Origin: Rahnella rivi
Lineage (GTDB): Bacteria > Pseudomonadota > Gammaproteobacteria > Enterobacterales > Enterobacteriaceae
DNA length: 64,000 nucleotides
Assembly: GCF_019049655.1 (NCBI RefSeq)
Contig: NZ_JAFMOX010000063.1
Coordinates: 62,001-126,000, forward strand
Direction: 5' to 3'
A program made the position numbers and the translations under genes. Below the pieces are notes generated by a model, which saw only the letters and a program-made list of their open reading frames with translations, was not told where the DNA came from and searched no databases. Numbering within the stretch: position 1 is the stretch's first letter; every line of letters starts with the position of its first letter. This document shows positions 24,559 through 32,518 of the stretch, piece by piece.

Positions 24559-25005
24559 TCAACGGACCGGCAGCTCATCGGATAAAAACACATCTACAGC
24601 AAGTACATCAAAGGCAACATTTTCTGATAAAAACTGAATGCTGAAATGTCTGAACTTCGGCGATTCATGACTCGACACAAGACTCCACGTTTTCAAGTTG
24701 TCTCTCAGCCACTCTGAATCTGCAAACTCCGTCAACTTACCAAGCTTAAACTCACTTGGAACACTATCTAACTCAAAAAGAGAGCCTCCAGGGAACGGCC
24801 CCCGGATGAAACATCGCACATAGTTGAATGTAATTTCCCGCCTTAAAGCCAGTACCACCTCTTCGTTATCAACTAAAATCTCTTTTTCATAATCAATATC
24901 GAGTATTACATCTAGTCCAACGGAGTGGAACGATACCCTTGACTCACCATATCCTGGTAGCCACTCGTAGGGATCCATTATCAATCTGGGCTGACCTTTC
25001 TTCAT
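24559..25005 (-). CDS. Unrecognised 148-residue protein
   Basis: A cytoplasmic-type protein with no signal peptide or membrane span. It is rich in beta-prone and acidic segments (GLDVILDIDYEKEILVDNEE, RCFIRGPFPGG, FSIQFLSENVAFDVLAVDVF). Such compact acidic proteins often turn out to be immunity or structural proteins, but I recognise no family. AGGTG lies 5 bp before the ATG. It is the only minus-strand intact gene in this part of the island. No toxin-like partner is adjacent. Confidence 0.6.
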   Translation of the reverse strand: MKKGQPRLIMDPYEWLPGYGESRVSFHSVGLDVILDIDYEKEILVDNEEVVLALRREITFNYVRCFIRGPFPGGSLFELDSVPSEFKLGKLTEFADSEWLRDNLKTWSLVSSHESPKFRHFSIQFLSENVAFDVLAVDVFLSDELPVR

Positions 25006-25097
25006 GAAAACACCTAGTTGGTTGCTCTGCGCCTTTCAACGGCAATTTGTTAATTTTAACTGAATCTGCTACCAGAACATTTAAATAATGGCATGAA

Positions 25098-25160
25098 ATT
25101 CTGCTCCTGGCATTCAGCAGCCCAAAAGGATTTTATTGGCCTGCTTAGAGCGATAAGCTC
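25098..25160 (+). repeat. Repeat copy 12, variant form upstream of gene copy C
   Basis: A decayed left arm (ATTCTGCTCCTGGCAT) is followed by the same inner hairpin and the same GAGCGATAAGCTC end as copy 9. The match to copy 9 continues without a break into the coding sequence that follows. Confidence 0.75.
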
Positions 25161-25197
25161 TTGTGCTAAATGACGCTTTCTAAGGAGCATGCAAAAT

Positions 25198-25707
25198 ATG
25201 TTCGACCATTCTACCCATCCCGACGTCGCCGAATGGTTTGCAAGGTTCGGTGTTGCCGAGGTGTCATATAGCGGGTGTTCCGTCGACCTAACCAACGAAC
25301 CGCCTGAGCACTGGTTTTACAAGCGCAACAAGTTGCGGCCTGAAAGCCTGAAACTGGATTTGCGCATCCCATCTAACGGGAACTGGTTGGTCGACCTGTC
25401 GCGTCATGACAAGCTGTTAAACATTCAGTGGCGCCCAAATGATGACTTGCGCATCGAGTCGGAGCAACTGCGCTACCGAAAATTGATCAAATGGCCCCGA
25501 CTATCCAGCCTCATGGATTTTCCCCTGCTGGCTGGGCAACTTGAGCAATGCCTGGATATGCGCTTCCTGCGGCATGCCAATTTCGGAGCGCGCTTGCTCG
25601 AACCCGAGGCGTTGTCGTGCAATTCCAAAATCCGTCAATGGTTAGCACCCTGCGCCGACACTTTTGGATGGAGCAGAAAAAGCAAGAAAAAGAGAACTCA
25701 TGAGTGA
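25198..25707 (+). CDS. Unrecognised island protein, hybrid copy C
   Basis: It is nearly identical to copy B up to FGW near the end. At about 25680 the sequence switches to the inverted small passenger gene, so the last eleven or so residues become SRKSKKKRTHE instead of NRKMQPE. The product is 169 residues from ATG 25198, with the same ribosome binding site as copy B. It is open and could be expressed, but its normal C-terminus and the whole downstream segment with its repeat are gone. I interpret it as the product of recombination between two cassette-like units. Confidence 0.65.
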   Translation: MFDHSTHPDVAEWFARFGVAEVSYSGCSVDLTNEPPEHWFYKRNKLRPESLKLDLRIPSNGNWLVDLSRHDKLLNIQWRPNDDLRIESEQLRYRKLIKWPRLSSLMDFPLLAGQLEQCLDMRFLRHANFGARLLEPEALSCNSKIRQWLAPCADTFGWSRKSKKKRTHE

Positions 25708-25831
25708 CATCGGAATAGAAGACTTCAGCAATTTGCCGGAGCGGGGATGTTCCAGCCTCAGAAAGTTCGAGGTACATCCCATCACGGATCACATCGCTTC
25801 CACGGGTTAGATTGTATTGGATCTTAGCCAT
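25681..25831 (-). pseudogene. Small passenger gene, end truncated
   Basis: The minus strand begins at an ATG (25831) with MAKIQYNLTRGSDVI and continues into the same residues as at 19558-19740, up to THEFSFSC. There the sequence joins the end of gene copy C, so about the last 28 codons are missing. The copy at 19.7 kb lacks the start and keeps the end, so the two remnants are complementary. Downstream flanks of both copies also match (around 25835-25920 and 19770-19852). Confidence 0.65.
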
Positions 25832-25919
25832 TAATTTAATTTTCCATTTTTCCTATTAATGAGGCCTCTGTTCGAGCGCAATAAAACGTAAAACATACCC
25901 CTGAAGGTAACTTGCACAG

Positions 25920-25943
25920 GTCCGCAGTGAGCGAGGAGCAAAC
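25920..25943 (+). repeat. Repeat copy 13, right half
   Basis: GTCCGCAGT followed by GAGCGAGGAGCAAAC matches the inner partner and right arm. The corresponding left half is copy 12, 760 bp upstream, so gene copy C and the passenger remnant sit between the two halves. Confidence 0.75.
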
Positions 25944-26164
25944 GTTCATTCCTGAATGATAGCCACATATTTGCTCTGGGCTACGTGAAGAGCATCGCAA
26001 GCAAACAATTTTATATCGGTGCACATTTATTTAGCGTCGCTAAAGCGTGTGCAGGGTCTTAGCCAGGAACCATTTGAAAATCAGAACCTCGCTTAGAGAG
26101 GGGCTACTTTACGTGGATAACATCACCGTGTTAAAATTTCATTTTTAAGTCTCAGGACATGGAT

Positions 26165-26713
26165 ATGTTTAATCGATTTAAATCTTTAGTAGCGACTCCA
26201 AAAAATAGTTTTGAAAGAACCACAGGAAATTTTAATTATACTGGCGCTTACATTTCTATCAATAATAAACTGGCCTATCGCTACGATTCCCGCTCACCTG
26301 ATGAAATCAAAAAGAATGGATTTGCTGGTACACTGAGTCGTGATACTGAAGAGATTCGCGTTTTTGGGGAACAGAACGTATTTGCTTCGCGTTCCAAAGA
26401 AGGGGCGAAAAAATTTTTAGACATTAATCAGTATGTAGGACGGGAAAAAATTCAGCATCTTTATGAAATTAATACAAAAGGGATGCCGACATTTTCATTC
26501 GTTGAAAATAAAAACATTAACTCTGATGCGTTAATTGAAAATATCGCTGAGTTTACTCTGCAAAGGGCACTCGTTGAGTTTCCGAGAGATCAGGCCAGGC
26601 TTTTCGCAAGAGAAGCCATTGAGAATCTATACTGTTCTGTCGATGAACTGCATATCAATGGCCCAATACCTTCCTCACGAATAAAACATATTACGACCAT
26701 CCTGGTGAAATGA
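26165..26713 (+). CDS. Putative mono-ADP-ribosyltransferase (LT-A / pertussis S1-like)
   Basis: A 182-residue protein with the marks of cholera/LT/pertussis-type ADP-ribosyltransferases, which move ADP-ribose from NAD+ to a target. LAYRYDSRSPDEIKKNGF holds the catalytic Arg39 and matches the LT-A start closely. NVFASRSKEGAKKF corresponds to the STS strand. VDELHINGPIPSSRI near the C-terminus aligns with the catalytic-Glu loop, where Glu161 matches the catalytic Glu and the first acid is Val159. There is no signal peptide, no A2 helix and no B subunit, so it may act inside the producing cell or be an injected effector. I start at ATG 26165, 7 bp after AGGA. It lies just beyond the last repeat. 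Confidence 0.7.
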   Translation: MFNRFKSLVATPKNSFERTTGNFNYTGAYISINNKLAYRYDSRSPDEIKKNGFAGTLSRDTEEIRVFGEQNVFASRSKEGAKKFLDINQYVGREKIQHLYEINTKGMPTFSFVENKNINSDALIENIAEFTLQRALVEFPRDQARLFAREAIENLYCSVDELHINGPIPSSRIKHITTILVK

Positions 26714-27157
26714 GTTATTCATGTAGCTGAGGGAATACCCTTAGCTACAATCGCCTCAACTCCGTTTTTCTTCTGATGTGAGGTAAGCCCCTTTATTCTT
26801 GACCCGATAACGGTGATGAGCCGTTTACATCGTTTATTCCGCTCGTATGCGACAATAATGATGGATGTAACCCTGACATCAAATAGCAACTCTGATTGGC
26901 AAGCGTTTCTGAGTTCAGAAATCACTTATATATTTTATTTAACTAACGGACTTTTTGCCGCCTGCCCTATTCGGAATTTTTTATATACCCAGCTGTCAGG
27001 ATATTCGGCAATCTATCCGCGATAAGAGGTTTAGTCTTAGCGATATTTAAAAACATCACGTTCTCTTTAATAAGAGCATTTGAATAGTAAAGATGTAGGC
27101 CCAGATATGTCTACAGGCTCGGGGGCACTGCACTCCTCAGTGCCGCCTTTCGTACCA
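26714..27157. other. Intergenic stretch at the island/backbone boundary
   Basis: About 440 bp without a supportable gene; the frames at 26719-26925 (minus) and 26813-27025 (plus) have no family resemblance or ribosome binding site. Composition moves from AT-rich to backbone-like. A small hairpin (GGCACTG/CAGTGCC) lies at 27124-27144. Confidence 0.55.
27124..27144. terminator. Possible hairpin terminator or attenuator-like stem upstream of mtr
   Basis: A 7-bp perfect stem GGCACTG/CAGTGCC with a 7-base loop, without a clear T run. It lies 14 bp before the TrpR-like operator. Confidence 0.3.
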
Positions 27158-27178
27158 GTGAACTAGTTCACGGTGTAC
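27158..27178. promoter_or_regulatory. Probable TrpR operator of mtr
   Basis: A perfect 14-bp palindrome GTGAACTAGTTCAC, followed by GGTGTAC. The core GAACTAGTT equals the left half of the classical trp operator, and the AC and TAC on the right also agree. It lies about 20 bp before a TATATT hexamer near 27197, which places it at the expected -35 region. E. coli mtr is repressed by TrpR and activated by TyrR, which fits the downstream gene. Confidence 0.6.
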
Positions 27179-27321
27179 AACATGGCTCGTTTGCACTATA
27201 TTGTCGCGCTTAAGGTCAGAGTCGCAGAATAATCACGCGCTTTCTGACGTCCTTTACCATCTCTTCTTTTACAGCAATTCGTTATATGAATCGTGATAAA
27301 AGCCACGCGAGGATCCGCACT

Positions 27322-28566
27322 ATGGCGACGCTTTCCAGGGAAGCCCCACTCCGTTCCGTCTTTGGCGGTGCAATGATTATCGGCGGAACCATCATCGGTG
27401 CCGGGATGTTTTCGCTGCCGGTGGTGATGTCCGGCGCCTGGTTCTTCTGGTCGGTCGCCGCACTGGTTTTCACCTGGTTTTGCATGTTGCATTCCGGGTT
27501 GATGATCCTCGAGGCCAACCTCAATTACCCGATTGGCTCCAGTTTTAATACCGTAACCCGCGATCTGCTCGGTCAAGGCTGGAACCGGCTGAACGGCATC
27601 ACCATCGCCTTCGTGCTGTACATTCTGACTTACGCTTATATCTCGGCCAGCGGCTCGGTTATCCAGCATACGATGCGTGAAATGTCTGTGAGCTTTTCAC
27701 CGCGTCTGGGCGGAATGCTGACCGCACTGGCCGTCGCGTTTATCGTCTGGCTGAGCACCCGTGCGGTCAGCCGGATGACCGCCATCGTGCTCGGCGCTAA
27801 AATCATCGCGTTCTTCCTGACCTTCGGCAGCCTGTTGTGGCACATCAGGCCGGTCAATCTGCTCAACAGCGTGGAACTGCATCCGAGTTATATGCCCTAT
27901 GTGCTGGCGACGCTGCCGTTTTGTCTGGCGTCGTTTGGCTATCACGGTAATGTTCCGAGCCTGATGAAGTATTACGGCAAGAACCCGCAGGTGATCAAAA
28001 AATGTCTGCTGCTAGGCACGCTGATGGCGCTCGGGCTGTATGTGATCTGGATGCTGGGGACCATGGGCAATATTCCGCGTCCGGATTTTATCGGTATCGC
28101 TGAACGCGGCGGCAATATTGATGTGCTGGTGCAGTCACTGAGCCAGATCCTCAACAGCGAAGGCCTGGATTTACTGCTGACGATTTTCTCGAATTTCGCC
28201 GTCGCCTGCTCTTTCCTTGGCGTCACGCTCGGGTTGTTCGATTATCTGGCGGATTTATTCAAGTTTGACGACAGCAAAACCGGACGTTTCAAAACGGCGC
28301 TGGTCACCTTCATTCCGCCGATGATTGGCGGCGTGATTTACCCGGACGGCTTCATTTATGCCATCGGTTTCGCCGGGCTGGCGGCCACGGTCTGGGCGGT
28401 GATCGTACCTGCGCTGATGGCGCGCAAATCGCGTAAACGCTTTGGCAGCCCGCTGTATCGGGTCTGGGGCGGGAATAAAATGATTGTGCTGGTGCTGCTG
28501 TTCGGGGTGCTCAATGCGGTGGTGCATATTCTTTCGAGCGTGAATCTGTTGCCGGTATACCGGTAA
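27322..28566 (+). CDS. mtr: Mtr, high-affinity tryptophan permease
   Basis: A 414-residue inner-membrane amino-acid/H+ symporter of the aromatic amino-acid permease (HAAAP) family with 11 predicted spans. It matches E. coli Mtr along its whole length: IIGGTIIGAGMFSLPVVMSG, FTWFCMLHSGLMILEANLNY, TLPFCLASFGYHGNVPSLMK, TMGNIPRP, GGNIDVLVQ and the end HILSSVNLLPVYR. I chose ATG 27322, which gives exactly the E. coli length and has GAGGA upstream; an ATG at 27286 is in frame. A TrpR-like operator lies upstream and a hairpin downstream. Confidence 0.96.
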   Translation: MATLSREAPLRSVFGGAMIIGGTIIGAGMFSLPVVMSGAWFFWSVAALVFTWFCMLHSGLMILEANLNYPIGSSFNTVTRDLLGQGWNRLNGITIAFVLYILTYAYISASGSVIQHTMREMSVSFSPRLGGMLTALAVAFIVWLSTRAVSRMTAIVLGAKIIAFFLTFGSLLWHIRPVNLLNSVELHPSYMPYVLATLPFCLASFGYHGNVPSLMKYYGKNPQVIKKCLLLGTLMALGLYVIWMLGTMGNIPRPDFIGIAERGGNIDVLVQSLSQILNSEGLDLLLTIFSNFAVACSFLGVTLGLFDYLADLFKFDDSKTGRFKTALVTFIPPMIGGVIYPDGFIYAIGFAGLAATVWAVIVPALMARKSRKRFGSPLYRVWGGNKMIVLVLLFGVLNAVVHILSSVNLLPVYR

Positions 28567-28575
28567 TGCGCAGGC

Positions 28576-28606
28576 ACCCGTTCCTGATGCGGTATCGGGA
28601 ACGGGT
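28576..28606. terminator. Hairpin between convergent mtr and scrR
   Basis: A 9-bp stem ACCCGTTCC/GGAACGGGT with a 13-base loop starts 9 bp after the mtr stop codon. It may end both converging transcripts. Confidence 0.65.
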
Positions 28607-28611
28607 TCGTC

Positions 28612-29634
28612 TCAGGCGGGGAGAGAATCCGGGTGCCGCCAGTGCAGCCGGGGGGCTAAGTAGCAGCGGAGTTCTTCAGGCTGCTGCTCATTGATAAGAC
28701 CGATCACCACGTCAAAGCAGTGCATCGCCAGCTCGCGGCAATCCTGTGCCACGGTGTCGATTTTCACTGACAGCGAATCATAAAGATAATGGTCATCGAA
28801 ACTGCACAGGTGAATGTCACTCTCGAGCAGTTTGTGCTGGCTCATATAACGCAACACCCCTTCCATGAGGCCGCACGAGGCGACATACAACGCTTTGGGC
28901 GGACGCCCCAGACGCGCGCAGAGATTTGCAAACATCTCATAGCCGGAGCTCGGATGATAATTGCCGTACATGATCCACTCAGGCTGGAGGCTGACGCCGG
29001 CACGTTCAAGGCCCAGCTGATAGCCCGCCAGACGGTCACGCGTCGGGGAAATTCGCGGCTGGCCGCCGAGAAAATAAAACTCATCGGCATGGTTTTTTGC
29101 CACGCGGGCGACCAGTTCAGCGGAGGATTCGATCGCTTCGCACACCACCAGCGGCAGCTGAGTGTCCTGCATGTGGCGGTCAAAAAGCACCACCGGCAAC
29201 TGCTGACTGATTTTGACGTATTCGGCGTCGTTGAGCATGCTTGAGGCGACGATCAGCCCATCCACCTGGCGCTGGATCAGGTTATTCACCACCATGGTTT
29301 CCTGACTGGTATTTTCATCGGTACAGGCGATCAGCAACTGCATACCGTTCTCGCGGCACAAGGTTTCAAGCTCGTTTGAGCAGGCTGCGAAGCCATAGTT
29401 GGTCATTTCCGGCACCACCAGCCCCAGCGTGTAACTGCGCGCCGCGTTGAGTGAACGGGCGTGAATGCTCGGCTGATAATGTTGCTCAGCGGCCACCGCA
29501 AGCACGCGATCGCGCGTGACATCGGAAATGCGAAACTTTTTGCTGTGTCCGTTGAGCACCTGGCTGGCAGTCGATTTCGACACGCCAGCCAGTTCGGCTA
29601 TGCCGCTGATAGTAATGCGTTTGGTCTTTTTCAC
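28612..29634 (-). CDS. scrR: ScrR, LacI-family repressor of sucrose genes
   Basis: A 340-residue LacI/GalR repressor. The HTH is ITISGIAELAGVSKSTASQVLNG at the N-terminus, with the hinge helix HARSLNAARSYTLGLVV, followed by a periplasmic-binding-protein-like ligand domain. In the scr regulon the inducers are fructose and fructose-1-phosphate. It lies 30 bp after scrB on the same strand, the usual scrYAB-scrR order, so it is probably transcribed with or just after the operon. Operators it should bind lie at 34141-34175 and 34292-34309. Confidence 0.93.
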   Translation of the reverse strand: MKKTKRITISGIAELAGVSKSTASQVLNGHSKKFRISDVTRDRVLAVAAEQHYQPSIHARSLNAARSYTLGLVVPEMTNYGFAACSNELETLCRENGMQLLIACTDENTSQETMVVNNLIQRQVDGLIVASSMLNDAEYVKISQQLPVVLFDRHMQDTQLPLVVCEAIESSAELVARVAKNHADEFYFLGGQPRISPTRDRLAGYQLGLERAGVSLQPEWIMYGNYHPSSGYEMFANLCARLGRPPKALYVASCGLMEGVLRYMSQHKLLESDIHLCSFDDHYLYDSLSVKIDTVAQDCRELAMHCFDVVIGLINEQQPEELRCYLAPRLHWRHPDSLPA

Positions 29635-29664
29635 TGCGCCATATTCTGTTGTCCGGAAAGACGT

Positions 29665-31074
29665 TTAGTCTATCACGCAATCCGTCAACGACCAGTAACG
29701 CAGCGCTATCTGCTGTGCCCCGCTGAAGGTCAGTTGCGCCGGTAACGCAGGAAAATAGCGCGACGACATCACCGCCTCTCCGTCATTGATGAAAATTTCA
29801 ACGGATGAACTGTCGCACAACAGCGTCAGGGAGCGTAACGCGCCTCGCCAGACGCGCTGCTCCTGCTCGCCGCTGCGACGGTTTTGACGCGTCAGACGCA
29901 GCCATTCTCCGTCCCAGGCCAGTTGCAGATTTCCACCCAAATCCGCGGCAAACGGCCCGGAGGTGTCGATTTCCACCTCCGCACGGCTGATGGTCCACAC
30001 CGGCGCGTCCTGCGCGATGCCCCGCCACGCCTGCACTTCACCGCGTAACTGGCGCAGCTCACGCGCCGGGCGCTGAATAAGCCTGCCGTCTTCCAGCGTC
30101 AGTTCACGCGGGCAGGTCATGGTATGGATCCAGCCCTGCGCGACGGTCGGCTGATAAAACTCATCGCCGTCGGGAATGCCCATCCAGCCGATCAGCAAAC
30201 GGCGGCCATCATCGGTCTGAGTGGTTTGCGGTGCGTAAAATTCAAAGCCGAGATCCAGCTCGCGGAACTCGCCATGCGCCAGCGTCCCGCGGGCGTAATC
30301 GAGCTGCCCGACGAAATACCCGGACTGGAACGTATTCAGGTAGCGATCGGCCTGGGCAGGCAGCCCCTGCGGACAGCAGACCAGCACGTCGCTGCCGGAC
30401 AAACGGAACAGATCCGGGCATTCCCACATATACCCAAACTCGCCCAGCCCGTTCAGGCCGGAACCGGCGATTTCACCCAGCGATTCCCATGACAGCAAAT
30501 CTTCAGAGCGCAGCAGCAGGATTTTGCCTTGCAGGCTGAGATCCTGCGCGCCCAGCACCATGTACCAGCGGCCTTCGTGCTGCCAGACTTTAGGGTCGCG
30601 CACATGGCCGGTGTAACCGGCGGGTAAATCCAGCACCGGCCCGGTTTTCTCAAACTCGCCGCGCACGTTTTCACGCGCCAGGCACTGAAACGCGGTGCGG
30701 CTGCCGTCCGGGTATTTCACATTGCCGGTGTAGATCAGCGTCAGCTGACCGTTGTCCGTGACAGCTGAACCGGAATAACAGCCGTGCGACTCATACTCTT
30801 CTGCCGGTGCCAGCGCCAGCGGCTCATGCTGCCAGTGCAGTAGATCCGCTGAGCTCCAGTGCCCCCAGAATTTTGCCCCGTGCGCGCAGGCCAGCGGATT
30901 CCATTGATAGAAAAGATGGTAGCGGCCGTTGTGCTGCACAAAACCGTTGGGATCGTTGAGCAGACCGACCGGCGGCGCGAGGTGCCAGCCGGGACGGTAA
31001 GGGTCAGCGGCGGCCTTCACCTGCCCCGCCACCACGCTGCGCAACGCCTGTTTCAGCAAACTCACTTCCGACAT
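29665..31074 (-). CDS. scrB: ScrB, sucrose-6-phosphate hydrolase
   Basis: A 469-residue cytoplasmic GH32 beta-fructofuranosidase that splits sucrose-6-phosphate into glucose-6-phosphate and fructose. The nucleophile Asp41 sits in GLLNDPNGF, the transition-state stabiliser in VRDPKVW, and the acid/base Glu in WECPDLF. A C-terminal beta-sandwich follows. The start codon overlaps the scrA stop codon by one base, which indicates translational coupling. Confidence 0.95.
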   Translation of the reverse strand: MSEVSLLKQALRSVVAGQVKAAADPYRPGWHLAPPVGLLNDPNGFVQHNGRYHLFYQWNPLACAHGAKFWGHWSSADLLHWQHEPLALAPAEEYESHGCYSGSAVTDNGQLTLIYTGNVKYPDGSRTAFQCLARENVRGEFEKTGPVLDLPAGYTGHVRDPKVWQHEGRWYMVLGAQDLSLQGKILLLRSEDLLSWESLGEIAGSGLNGLGEFGYMWECPDLFRLSGSDVLVCCPQGLPAQADRYLNTFQSGYFVGQLDYARGTLAHGEFRELDLGFEFYAPQTTQTDDGRRLLIGWMGIPDGDEFYQPTVAQGWIHTMTCPRELTLEDGRLIQRPARELRQLRGEVQAWRGIAQDAPVWTISRAEVEIDTSGPFAADLGGNLQLAWDGEWLRLTRQNRRSGEQEQRVWRGALRSLTLLCDSSSVEIFINDGEAVMSSRYFPALPAQLTFSGAQQIALRYWSLTDCVID

Positions 31075-32444
31075 TATTCACTCTCCGTTTTGTATTTCAG
31101 CAGCAGGGAAAGCAGGAATGCGCTGCCGAAAGCAATCACTAAACCGATCAGGTAGCTGACCATCGAACTGGCCTGCACAATCGCCAGCCCCGGAATACCG
31201 GTCAGGCCGACGGCGGTCATGTTGACGTGCATCGCCACCACCCATGCCCCGCCGAGCGCACCGCCGGCTAAGGCGGCAATGAACGGTTTCATAAAGCGCA
31301 GGTTGATACCGAAAATGGCCGCTTCGGTAATGCCCAACATAGCCGAGAATGCCGAAGGAATGGCGATCGCTTTAATTTTCGCATCACGGGTTTTGAAGTA
31401 CACCGCCAGACAGGCACCGCCCTGCGCCACGTTAGCCATCGACCAGATCGGCAACAGGAAATTCACGCCGATGTTCGGGTTGCCCAGCAGCCCGGCTTCA
31501 ATGGCATGGAAGCTGTGGTGGATCCCGGTGATAACAATCACCGAATACAGCCCGCCAAAGATAAGCCCCGCGACCCAGCCCGCATGGGTGATCAGCGTGC
31601 TGAGAATAAAGGAAATGCCATCACCCAGCGCACGGCCTGCCGGGCCGATGATCAGGAAAGCGATAAAACCAGAGATAATCACCGTCAGGAAAGGCGTCAG
31701 GATCAGATCGAGCGCGTCGGGAATGACTTTCCGCAGACGTTTTTCGATGAAGCTCATAAACCAGACCGCCAGCAGCACCGGGAACACCGTGCCCTGATAT
31801 CCGATCATCGCAATCTCCAGACCGAAGAAATTCATGGTGTGGAAACCGCTGGCAACGCCCCAGGCATTGGTCAGCGCCGGATGGGTGAGAATGCCGCCCA
31901 GCGTGGCGCCGAGGAACGGGTTACCGCCAAATTCACGCGCCGCGGTGAACCCGATCAGGATCGGCAGAATGATAAACGCCGCCGAACTGAACATGTCGAG
32001 CATGATAAAAATCGCGCTGTCCGGGTTGGCCCAGCCGTAGGTTTTCACCATACCGAGCAGCCCCATCAGCAGGCCGGAGGCGACGATGGCCGGAATGATC
32101 GGCACGAAGATATTCGACAGCACGCGCGCGATACGCTGGAACGGATTGAGCTTTTGCGCCGCAATATTGGCCGCTTCGGATTTGCTGGATTCGCCAATCC
32201 CCGCCACTTTAATAAACTCGGCGTGAACCTTGTTCACCAGACCGGTGCCAAAAATGACCTGAATCTGACCCGCATTGCTGAAACAGCCTTTCACGCCCTC
32301 GACTTTTTCGATGGCGCTTTTGTTCACCAGGCTGTCATCCACCAGCACCAGGCGCAGACGCGTGGCGCAGTGTGCCGCGCTGGCAATATTGTCTTTGCCT
32401 CCCAGTAACGGAAGCAGTTCAGTCGCGATTGCATTGATATTCAT
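31074..32444 (-). CDS. scrA: ScrA, sucrose-specific PTS enzyme IIBC
   Basis: A 456-residue inner-membrane PTS permease that takes up sucrose and phosphorylates it at C6 of glucose. The IIB domain is at the N-terminus, with the phosphorylated Cys in SAAHCATRLRL near residue 26, followed by a ten-span IIC domain (SGLLMGLLGM, GNPFLGATLGGILTHP, GAIFGINLRFMKPFIAA). No IIA domain is present, so it relies on EIIA-Glc (Crr), as in Klebsiella. The start at 32444 has AAGGAAC upstream; the frame is open a further 18 codons. It lies between scrY and scrB in one operon. Confidence 0.95.
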   Translation of the reverse strand: MNINAIATELLPLLGGKDNIASAAHCATRLRLVLVDDSLVNKSAIEKVEGVKGCFSNAGQIQVIFGTGLVNKVHAEFIKVAGIGESSKSEAANIAAQKLNPFQRIARVLSNIFVPIIPAIVASGLLMGLLGMVKTYGWANPDSAIFIMLDMFSSAAFIILPILIGFTAAREFGGNPFLGATLGGILTHPALTNAWGVASGFHTMNFFGLEIAMIGYQGTVFPVLLAVWFMSFIEKRLRKVIPDALDLILTPFLTVIISGFIAFLIIGPAGRALGDGISFILSTLITHAGWVAGLIFGGLYSVIVITGIHHSFHAIEAGLLGNPNIGVNFLLPIWSMANVAQGGACLAVYFKTRDAKIKAIAIPSAFSAMLGITEAAIFGINLRFMKPFIAALAGGALGGAWVVAMHVNMTAVGLTGIPGLAIVQASSMVSYLIGLVIAFGSAFLLSLLLKYKTESE

Positions 32445-32518
32445 AATGTTCCTTGTATTACCCTGAACGATAACGCCCGATGTGCTCAGGCGTATCATGG
32501 TGATTCACACCCTGCTTT

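Noticed and set aside
1856..25943. Integron attC array
   Set aside because: The repeats fold like attC sites, but the core GTTRRRY and its partner RYYYAAC are absent at their ends, and the recombinase is only about 200 residues long with no integron-specific insert. I therefore describe them as a separate repeat family.
27124..27144. tRNA or small RNA gene near 27.1 kb
   Set aside because: Only one short stem is present; no cloverleaf arms or TPsiC-like sequence can be found.
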